A DNA stretch of 59,111 nt from NCBI RefSeq assembly GCF_000006405.1, contig NW_003204833.1, positions 67,221-126,331 of the forward strand, given 5' to 3'. The notes beneath the pieces are model-generated. The model searched no databases and was not told the origin of the DNA. It worked only from the letters and a program-made list of their open reading frames with translations. This document shows positions 51,718 through 59,111 of the stretch, piece by piece. Positions within the stretch are counted from its first letter, which is position 1. Each line of letters begins with the position of its first letter. This stretch comes from Perkinsus marinus ATCC 50983. Taxonomy: Eukaryota > Perkinsozoa > Perkinsida > Perkinsidae. Position numbers and translations under genes: made by a program.

Positions 51718-53064
51718 TGCCATAGTGAAGTTCAAGATCCCTACCTTTGCGTATGATAAGGTTATGGGCGTGGATAACGATGTCTTACGTAGGATCAGCC
51801 GCGAGACAGCGACACAGATTGTAAGGCGCGCTATTCGTCGTGCATTTGTTTCTAGTATGTGTGCGAATTGGAAACCGACATTCCAAGTAGAAATAATTTT
51901 CTCACTATTTTTTACACATTTAGTTGATTTTTTACCATTTTTTCAACATTTTGTCCGTGGTTCTAATAAAATGCAATGAAGGTTAATGAAGTTTCACCCG
52001 TGATATGAAAAACATATTTCACAAACCACTGCATAGCACCCCGAATATCGGGTTTTTCACAGAGTATTTTGCCACTCTACGTAAAACGGGTGAAACTCCA
52101 ATATTATACTCGTTTTTTTTTCAAAAGTTTAGCAGTTTAACTCATCCTAGTATCTGCGCGTGGTCCTTGGCCATCGAATATATTCTCCTCTTTGTTTAGA
52201 ATGAGCTTTCTGGTAGAGACGAAATAGGACAGGCCATATTGCTTTTGGAAGCTCCTTCGCAGACAGCGGTCGACGTACTACTACTGTATGGCATCCACTT
52301 GGTGTTCATGCTCACGTATATAGGCCGCTATTAGAGAGCTAGAGGAAGTCATATTTACCTGTGAGAGGCCAATACCGGGCCCTGAGGAAACACAGGAGTT
52401 TCTTCCGATGAATGCGACAGATGCGGCTAAGGTGAGGAGGAGGAGAAGCTGTTGGGAGTGGGGAAAAGAAGAGATTGATTTTCAGATGGAGGGGTATAGG
52501 AGTTGTGTGATAGACGACTTGAAAAGAAGGAGTGGTTGTCGAATGGAAATCACATTGGCTCGTCCCGACGCTGATGTTGATGATAACATGCTCACAATAG
52601 TTGGCAATGCGGAGCAGGTATGAGGAGAAGGGATGGGCATTCCGAGGTTGAGTTGGTTTTGACGGAATTTTTGATAATTTTTCTCAATTTTTTGCCAACT
52701 GTTTTCAATGAATTACTCGGAGTTTTGATGAGTTTTTGGAAAATTTTGATTATTTTTTCCATAATTTCGAGGAAACAGCCGAAGTGATTCTCCACTCTTT
52801 TTTACGATACTGAGACTTCCCCCGGGCTCTGCGATTCTGTCCGGCAGGTTAAAGTAGGGATGATGTTGGCCGCTCAAGTGCTGTCGGGCCAAATCGACTG
52901 CAGTGCTATTGAGAGGAAGTTCAAGGAGGCTCACGCGGAGGGTGTAGCAAGAGAATCATCATCATCACCACAGGATGGAGTAAGGCTCCTTGTGGGTTGA
53001 TGATGAGTGATTCTATCTACCTCAGGTCCGCCGCTCGGTGTCGCATCGTGCATCGCCTTATTAA
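51718..53064 (+). CDS. Second KH block, repeat of the preceding KH gene
   Basis: Exons from an acceptor at 51717: VKFKIPTFAYDKVMGVDNDV with RRISRETATQI (GTAAGG donor near 51822). Then ELSGRDEIGQAILLLEAPSQ, RELEEVIFTCERPIPGPEET and CVIDDLKRRSGCRMEITLAR with LTIVGNAEQV. VGMMLAAQVLSGQIDCSAIE follows, and a last exon VRRSVSHRASPY ends at TAA 53062-53064. LKRRSGCRM is shared word for word with the KH block before it, and the helix AIRELEEVIFTCE matches AVEQLNEIIRSCE, so the two blocks arose by duplication. No own ATG exon was found. It is therefore probably the 3' half of one long gene with an alternative end at 51616, or a gene that uses an upstream exon. Confidence 0.55.
51985..52102. mobile_element. 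TIR element family 2, copy 2 (intronic)
   Basis: 118 bases from AATGAAGTTTCACCCGTGAT to ACGGGTGAAACTCCAAT. Here the inverted repeats extend to 18 bases with few mismatches. Lies in the KH-gene intron between about 51823 and 52200. Confidence 0.65.
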
Positions 53065-53178
53065 ACTGGTCGTCGCTCCTCGCAATGGTATGATGTACGT
53101 TTTCTGGTAACGACTAGAGCTTGTTGCGTTACAGAAGTCCGCGGAAATTCCCATTAGTTTTGTTTTTAAACATTTTCT

Positions 53179-55730
53179 ATGTTATCTGTTGCCTCGCCGA
53201 TCTTGAGGCTGTCGGCCTTGTCATCGGTCGGTACTTTATGGAGGCCTCTGGTCTCTCGGTGCTTGTCTACTGCTTCCTCTCGAACGAGTTATAGTGTTAC
53301 GACGGAGGGGCACACGCTGACCGAAAAGTACCGGGTCTTCCTGACTGACCCTGCAAAGGGTGTGGTGTCTCCATGGCACGATGTGACAAGTTTGCACGCA
53401 TGCACAAAGTTGTGTGGAGGATGTTGAGCAGGTGCCATTGTGGTCTCGGGCGAAGGAAGGCGGTTTGTACTGCAATTATGTCGCGGAAATACAACGTGGA
53501 ATGCGGGCTAAGTTTGAGGTAGTATCATCGGGGAGAAGGTTTGGTAGACTTTGGCCTCAACACGTTAGGAAGATGTATTAAAATGTATCGATTTTATGGT
53601 GGAATTATCTCGTCTTGAATGTTCCTATATGTGTATAGGAGTTATTAGGTAGCCACTAAAGAGGTTCATAACCCGATAAGGCAGGACAGAAGGAGTGATG
53701 GCAGGTTGCGGTATTACGGCAAGGAACCGAGCTTTAACTACGGGGCGCTACCACAGGTAGAAGGGACAGGTGGTTGATATGTTGAAGTGAAGAATGTGCG
53801 TTTTGTCTTCCGGGGTGAACAACTTGTCGCTATCATAGTCTCGAAAGCTTACTTTCATCACATCACATGTTCATATCACTTTTCATATCGATTCTTATTA
53901 ATCTCGGAAAATAATACATATTACCACACACTACTCGGCTGTTGGCATTAACGTTACAGTCTGACGTTCTCTTCACCTTTTCTCTGGTCGGTCGGATTAT
54001 CACCATAAACGATCTTAGTAAGGGAATTGGTAATATGATCACACCGCTGTCTCAGACGTGGGAGGATCCATCTGTACAAGATGAGGAGACGAAGCTGTAT
54101 GGAGATAGAGATCCTCTGGACCTTGTCGAACTTGGGGACAGGCCTATCCCGACAGGTACTGTTGCTGAAGTCAAGGTGATAGGGGTTGCTGATGGGCTTT
54201 CGGGGGGAGAATACACTACTGTCTCCTGATTCTTACTGTGTGTCGTGATGATCAATAGTTGTAGATTGGGTTATTAACGGAGGTTCGGGATATCATCAAA
54301 AGATCTAACAGGCGCAGGTTCAATACCGGGGGTCGGACACGTGCAAAAAAGTGCCATGAAAATTTTTCCGAAAATCGATTGACGACAGGTTCCATGCAAT
54401 ATAAGAGGGGCTTATATTCAAAATTTTAGCTTTGGAATCGCCCCGTAGGAAAAGTTACCTCTGCACATGTTTTTTCGGTCTCTAGATGGCACGTTGAAAA
54501 TCGTGGAAGGTTTCACGAAGTAGCGAGGGAGTTCCTGAGCTCAGCTGAGGAATCAAGCATTTTTTTAACACTGAACGGTGCTCAGGTGCTGGGTTGCTTC
54601 TGCCTACTTGATCAAGGCGAGGTGGATTGGAAGGTCTTGGCGATCAACACCGATGATGTAGTGTTCGAACGCCTCTCTTACGGTGTGGTTTCGGTCAAAT
54701 AAGATCCATAAAATCTCGTGTTTTGTTTTTAAAACTCATGTATATTCAACTTTTATATGTGGAGGTATGAGTGCTGCCAAAAAAATGTTCGCTTTCCTCA
54801 TGTGCGTTCAATATTTTCCTAACTTACCATAGGAGTTTATATACGAATTGGAAAAATTCACGAGGAGTGAACAGAAGCTAACAAGAATTTTCCCAGAGTC
54901 TTGATATTGCCACCAACACATGTGCATATTCTACCACACTGAGGGGTATGGGGGAGCGGTGAGTTTGCGTCCTGATGGGCGTCTCCTCTTGCTGGGTAGC
55001 GAGAAGGGGTTCGACATGGGCACATGTTTTAAATCATCCGCCTGAGGTGACGATTCTATGGCGTTTTTAGGCGATGAGTGAACGGATTAATTCACTCGAC
55101 GATTTGGCTCGATACATGCCAGGACGAGCGGAAGAGGTTATGCACTGGTTTCGGACCTATAAGGTATCTTTGATGAGAGAACCTAAGATATTCTTCTGAG
55201 TGAGGTTGATATTTAGATGCTGGAGGGCAAGCCTGAAAACGAAATAGGATATGGCGGGCGCCTGTTACCGTTGGAAAAAGCGGAAAAGGTTATTACCAGT
55301 GCACATGTAAGTTTCGCGGGCAGTATTGTTATGTATTATTGCAGTATTAAGTATCATAAGTAGTTGTAGTATAGTTAAGTATTGCAGTACTATTAGCAGT
55401 ATATACATGGCATTATATGTTCGCTTGCCTCCGCCGAGTTTGGAAGTTTCCTCATGAGTTTATATGCAAACTAGGGTAGGAGTGTACAAAAACCGATGAG
55501 AATTCACCGCAATTTTCTCAGATTTTTCATATTCTCACCAGCACATGTAGTTGACCACGTCACATAGTATGTGTGCATATTTTCCCCCCACACTGGTGTT
55601 TGGATAGAAATGTTATATTGGAATTGTCCCACGATTTTACATTTACCGTTAATATTCTCAGAAACAGTGGGAGAAGCTCATTGTGGAAGTCGGCGCGAAG
55701 GAGTATTGGGTGCCGCGTACAAAGAAGTGA
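53179..55730 (+). CDS. Inorganic pyrophosphatase, mitochondrial type, eight exons
   Basis: Hydrolyses pyrophosphate to two phosphates; family I soluble enzyme. Exons, all phase 0: 53179-53382, 53432-53518, 53649-53756, 54056-54184, 54586-54657, 55071-55163, 55217-55306, 55662-55730, giving 283 aa. The first 35 residues (LRLSALSSVGTLWRPLVSRC) are Arg/Ser-rich without acids, a typical mitochondrial presequence. The catalytic core reads KYRVFL, SPWHDVPLW, EVHNPIRQD, FNYGALPQTWEDP, GDRDPLDLVELG (metal-binding DxDPxD signature complete) and GVLGCFCLLDQGEVDWKVLA. The end is HWFRTYKMLEGKPENEIGYG and KQWEKLI. The acceptor at 53431 was chosen because it gives WHDVPLW, matching the yeast enzyme. Introns hold two TIR elements and one B-box sequence. 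Confidence 0.93.
54317..54327 (+). other. Intronic tRNA B-box/T-arm-like sequence 5
   Basis: GGTTCAATACC within GGCGCAGGTTCAATACCGGG, in pyrophosphatase intron 54185-54585. Confidence 0.6.
54770..54941 (+). mobile_element. TIR element family 1, copy 8 (pyrophosphatase intron)
   Basis: Forward copy in intron 54658-55070. Core ATGTTCGCTTTCCTCATG, right end CATGTGCATATTCTACCACACTG. The left TIR is diverged, so the start is approximate. Confidence 0.65.
55397..55595 (+). mobile_element. TIR element family 1, copy 9 (pyrophosphatase intron)
   Basis: Forward copy in intron 55307-55661. CAGTATATACATGGCATTAT leads into ATGTTCGCTTGCCTCC; right end TGTGCATATTTTCCCCCCACACTG. Contains an extra repeat of ACCACGTCACATAGTATGTG near the right end. 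Confidence 0.65.
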
Positions 55731-56540
55731 TTCAAAAATTCGGAGTTCCTATGTTTCTGCTGTCAATCCGATTCAGAGTTCATCACTTTCTTGACTGTCG
55801 GGTGTAGTTGTAGGGAGTGGAGACATGGTGACACAATTTGCCATTGTGTCACTAGCTCATTTATGCCAGAACACATAATAGGTTGCCAATAGGCTCGAAA
55901 CCTGTATGGGGCAGTTGTTCCACTACTCTCTGCTTAGGGTATGTGATCCTCTTACATTACGGACGATCAGCAGGGGACGAACTTGTTCAACGATTGCCAC
56001 GTTCATTTTTGCAGTGCATGGTGCTGCCTGATACCGTCGATCAGTGTGGTCAACGGTATGTGTTGGTGACGATATGGAAAATTTGAGGAAAATCTCAGAA
56101 GAGCCATGTCGATTCTGGAAATTTCTACCCGAATTCTTATCAGGAATCACATACCTAGTGAGAAAACTTGTAAGCTCAGTTGAGGAAAGGGAACATATAT
56201 TCCTCGAACACTGCGGCCTAGCCTGAATTCATATCGCAGGATGACTCACGTAGTAACCCTTCTGAGCTTACTATAGGCGCATGGATCCTCTATGTGTGGG
56301 ATCGTGCGGACGAATCCCTTGCTTTGATTGCAGTCAGACACATGGTTCGGTACCGCACTATGAAGAATTCTACTTACCTCGTAGAGGGCGACTTATAGAG
56401 AGTAAAAGTAGAGTGTCAGTAGAGTAAAAGCTCTCATCCTTACATAGTTCGGGGAATGATTTTTGCCATGATATTGCAGATGGCGGGTGCATTCACTCTA
56501 GTCGATTCATGACTGTTTTTTAACATGAGCTGCAACATCA
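55731..56540. other. Intergenic; holds one TIR element
   Basis: No supported gene. Apart from TIR copy 10 and a direct repeat AGAGTAAAAG at 56399-56430, nothing was recognised. Confidence 0.4.
56042..56213 (-). mobile_element. TIR element family 1, copy 10
   Basis: Reverse copy, 172 bases, with both ends intact: CAGTGTGGTCAACGGTATGT and ACATATATTCCTCGAACACTG. No target-site duplication is evident in the flanks (CGTCGAT / CGGCCTA). Confidence 0.75.
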
Positions 56541-57082
56541 ATGCTGTTGAAATTGGCCAGATCCCTTCTTGCGTCTGTTCACGCTTCGCGTTGGTCTCAA
56601 GCAACGCCGGAATTTCACCGCTGCGTTCTGTTGCCGGCCGATGCGCTGTTCGTTGCAGTGCGTGCCACCTCGCAGCTTGACAAGCGCAGTGACTTACATT
56701 CCTCCTAGTGAGTTGACCTCAGCCTGTAAGAAGAGTAGTTGTCTCCTCTCACACGTGTAATGTTGGCGACACTTGCGGCACGCTTGGCCGAGGATTTACA
56801 CTCGTACATCGACGAAAGAATACAGGAGCTTATCAAACTGGCAGAGCAACAGGACAGACTCATCGCGGATCTAGCTCGGAAAGCCAGGCAGGAAAAGATG
56901 GAGTCAGCGCAGGTCCGTCATCACTTGTGACAGTCCCTGGTCACTGTGGTGGTCCTCAGAAGACTCTACCGGTTGTGGAGTCGAGTCGATCACAGCAAGC
57001 GGCTACTGATGTACGGTTGCCTTCTTACAAGGAGTTCTTAGGTGCGGCGTTTGTGGTAGCGGCATCATTGATGTTCCCTTAG
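56541..57082 (+). CDS. Small protein with coiled coil and C-terminal hydrophobic segment
   Basis: ATG 56541 opens LLKLARSLLASVHASRWSQA, an Arg-containing amphipathic leader like a mitochondrial presequence, and HRCVLLPADALFVAVRATSQ. After an intron near 56708 comes a helical, probably coiled-coil segment LAARLAEDLHSYIDERIQEL, KLAEQQDRLIADLARKARQE. The last exon, after ...GTCCTCAG at about 56960, is TLPVVESSRSQQAATDVRLP and a hydrophobic end FLGAAFVVAASLMF with TAG 57080-57082. The donor before the last exon is GTCCGT, which is weak. No family recognised. Inner mitochondrial membrane is a guess. Confidence 0.45.
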
Positions 57083-57084
57083 CA

Positions 57085-57826
57085 ATGACTGGCAGCCCCA
57101 TAGGAGGCGGATCGCCAGCCTACGGTGTAGAGTTAACTCCTCTCCGTCCTTACTCCAAGCGGTGCCGCGACAGTGTTGGTCAAGGCGCAGTCGATGAGAA
57201 GTCCGCAGAACACAAGTAGGTCGAATGCAGTATACTGGACCAGTGTTTGGAAATATATGTTTGCTTTTCTGAGCTGAGCTTAAGAGTTGCTCCACTAAGC
57301 ATAAGAGTTTACATGTGAATTTGGGAAGGAATTTACAGCAGTCAATGAGAATTTCCCGAAATTCCCCTCAGTCTTTCCATATTGTCATCAACATTTTTGC
57401 ATATTCATGCTGCAATGGACTACCCCCTCTTGTGATAGAGAATCCCACGCCTCGACGTTGAGCCCACACACACCAACACGGCCGCTGATTTTCGATGTTG
57501 ATGCGGAAGTGGTTGAAGTCGACAGCTCTCCAAGAGACTCTGAGTGAGGATGCAAGGCAACTACTCTACAGTTTTTGGTCAGCATACAACGTCCACCGAA
57601 GCGACCCAAGATTCCCACCGAACGCCGAGGGACTCCTACTAGAGCTGTGAGCCGACGAGACTTATCCTCTGTGATGGTTTCGCTCAGCCTCTCAAACCAA
57701 TCGATGAGCCGAACGTCTCTCCCCCAGAGAGTGTGGTGAACACGCATCGTGCAACAGTGCCTGATCTTACCCGCCCTGAGGAAAGGCCTAATGAGCGTGC
57801 AGTGGTGAGAAGCACATCATCTATGG
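57085..57826 (+). CDS. Possible disordered protein
   Basis: ATG 57085 gives TGSPIGGGSPAYGVELTPLR, YSKRCRDSVGQGAVDEKSAE and a GTAGG donor. Past a TIR element, frames with coding-like composition resume: PKIPTERRGTPTRAVSRRD (about 57600) and AQPLKPIDEPNVSPPESVVN, then TRPEERPNERAV before a GTGAGA donor (57807). Pro/Arg-rich and probably disordered. Exon joins are not fixed. The start lies 3 bases after the previous stop, so the two could instead be one gene. Confidence 0.3.
57241..57415 (+). mobile_element. TIR element family 1, copy 11
   Basis: Forward copy, CAGTGTTTGGAAATATATGT to TTGCATATTCATGCTGCAAT. Both flanks read GGAC, a possible 4-bp target-site duplication. Confidence 0.7.
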
Positions 57827-57929
57827 CCGAGAACTGCACTTTTCTCTATATAGGTACGTGGTCGTGAGGCACGCCAACAGCTTGATGGCTTCGCATGCCC
57901 ACAGTGTACTGCTTTCTATTCAGCAGCCG

Positions 57930-57940
57930 GGTTCGATCCC
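57930..57940 (+). other. tRNA B-box/T-arm-like sequence 6
   Basis: GGTTCGATCCC within CAGCCGGGTTCGATCCCAAG. No matching acceptor or anticodon stem. Location probably intronic but the gene model there is not firm. Confidence 0.5.
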
Positions 57941-58274
57941 AAGGGTAGTCATTTTAACATCGTTTCCGTCATCGACTTGATCAGTAGGTAACCGCTGTAC
58001 CCATGGTTCGAGTGAAGTAGTGAATGCAGCTAGCCGTCATCGATACTACAAGCCTCCGACGAACACTCCGTCTGGATTCTGGGATATCTGGTCTTTTCCT
58101 CCCTCCCCTGAAGGTCGGCAATCCAGTATCGGCAACACTCCTGGGTCATGACTTTAAAACTAAATAGCATGGTTTCCTTTAACAACCAGAATGTTTTGTG
58201 TTCAAAGTAACTACTTCTGAACTCTCCTGTGGGAGCCCATTTTAATCGATAAGAACACCCAACTATATATGCTT

Positions 58275-58345
58275 TACGCACTGATCGGGGATCGAACCTT
58301 AGTCCACCGAGCTTGCTAATCGAAGTTGCTATCCATTACACCACT
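58275..58345 (-). pseudogene. tRNA-like sequence with A and B boxes
   Basis: On the minus strand AGTGGTGTAATGGATAGC resembles a D arm (A box) and AAGGTTCGATCCCCG a T arm (perfect B box, 58288-58298), correctly spaced. The intervening bases include TTAGCAA, like an anticodon loop, but neither the anticodon stem nor the acceptor stem pairs. Best read as a decayed tRNA or a tRNA-derived element lying just 3' of YKT6. Confidence 0.45.
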
Positions 58346-58431
58346 TCATAACGATACTTGCATGTATACTAATAACACAATCCTATTGAAACGATACCAG
58401 AAGGAGTGTAGTTATACAGAAAAACTGTGAC

Positions 58432-59111
58432 TTAGTAATATTTGCAGCACTGATTGTTCTTCTTCGCAGTACGGTAGAACTGGTATCTACAGACCAAACG
58501 CTTCACGTCGCCATGAAATTCTTGACATATTACGAGGTGTTGCTGAGGTCATTAGACTTCTGCATCAGACTGTCCAAAGTCTCTCCCCTTCGCAATACGT
58601 CGTCCATGCCTGCGAGGAAAAGCACATACGGTCTCAAACAGAACCAAACACGAATAGTCACCGAAACCTCCCAAGTAGTACTCTTGATGACGACGCCCTT
58701 AACATCGTCCAGCTCCTTCTGAATCTGGGCGATCTTATCAGCCTGGCTTGGATCCTGGAACTTCTCCATAAGTTCATCACCCTCAGGATAGTCAATTCTA
58801 AAATCACACGATGACACAAGCGGTGCTCCTTCGTAGAACTACTTGGTATCTTTCCTAACATTCGTCCACTCGACTACTGGATGCTTCGTCTCGAACCCTC
58901 GCATCAACTGAAATTAGAACTCCTTATACCAAATCACCATAATCAAGTAAAACGAGAACACCGTGATAAAGAGGAAGCAGAAGGTGGATGACATTTTATA
59001 CCATCACTAACAGTCAGATTGATAACTACCCCATCCTTATTGGACAGTTAACCCCCAAGTACCTCACTGATGAACGCGAAAGCAACGCGCATAGGATACT
59101 CCCCGTCTGTG
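58432..59111 (-). CDS. YKT6: v-SNARE YKT6 (longin domain R-SNARE), 5' end outside window
   Basis: R-SNARE acting in ER-Golgi, vacuolar and autophagic fusion. Exons on the minus strand keep phase: 59111(+)-59063, 58907-58843, 58797-58682, 58609-58534, 58486-58432. The longin domain end reads DGEYPMRVAFAFISE, then LMRGFETKHPVVEWTNVRKD. The SNARE motif is FQDPSQADKIAQIQKELDDV, then KSMDDVLRRGETLDSLMQKS with the central Arg of R-SNAREs (VLRRGE). The tail is YQFYRTAKKNNQCC followed by KYY and TAA 58432-58434. The match to the yeast and human proteins is close over the whole visible part. The double Cys that is palmitoylated and prenylated is present, but the last four residues (C-K-Y-Y) are not a usual CaaX box. 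The start codon lies beyond 59111. Confidence 0.92.

Noticed and set aside
58275-58345. A functional tRNA gene
   Set aside because: A and B boxes are present, but the acceptor and anticodon stems do not pair.

Overview
The window is nuclear DNA of an intron-rich unicellular eukaryote. Base composition is near 48% GC. Genes lie on both strands and are split by many GT-AG introns, several of only 44-53 bases. Conserved proteins (EMC2, NUP85, eL32, YKT6, a mitochondrial-type inorganic pyrophosphatase) can be read by joining exons. The density of short introns, the secreted lineage-specific proteins and the organelle-type helical-repeat proteins best fit an alveolate protist such as Perkinsus. 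That assignment is inference; no rRNA or plastid marker is present. A run of 100 Ns at 13248-13347 marks a scaffold join.

Layout. 0-6.1 kb, plus strand: EMC2 and nucleoporin NUP85, reconstructed exon by exon. 6.6-12.5 kb, plus strand: two head-to-tail paralogues of a helical-repeat (OPR/HPR/FAST-like) protein, with identical tRNA-Thr(AGU) genes antisense between and inside them; a possible third, 5'-only copy lies past the gap. 14.3-19.4 kb, minus strand: an M14 metallocarboxypeptidase and a non-canonical poly(A) polymerase. 20-24.4 kb, plus strand: an ELG1/ATAD5-like AAA+ protein and a tail-anchored protein. 24.7-30.5 kb, minus strand: a START-domain lipid-binding protein whose intron holds a 59-bp minisatellite, and a DxD glycosyltransferase-like type II membrane protein. 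31-36 kb: a secreted protein, a PrsW-like membrane protein and a low-complexity protein. 37-47 kb, plus strand: a RIIa/DPY30-like protein, a multi-pass protein, and a second tandem pair of paralogues with TPR-like repeats. 47.8-55.7 kb, plus strand: a DEDDh exonuclease, eL32, a KH-domain locus and the pyrophosphatase. 56.5-57.8 kb: two small uncertain genes. The window ends inside YKT6 on the minus strand.

The genes do not form one pathway. The most notable signal is in the introns. An approximately 180-bp element with terminal inverted repeats CAGTGT...ACACTG occurs at least 11 times, mostly inside introns. A second, shorter TIR element occurs twice, both times in introns. A tRNA T-arm/B-box signature recurs in at least five other introns. 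Together these suggest that mobile or tRNA-derived elements have seeded, or at least colonised, the introns here.
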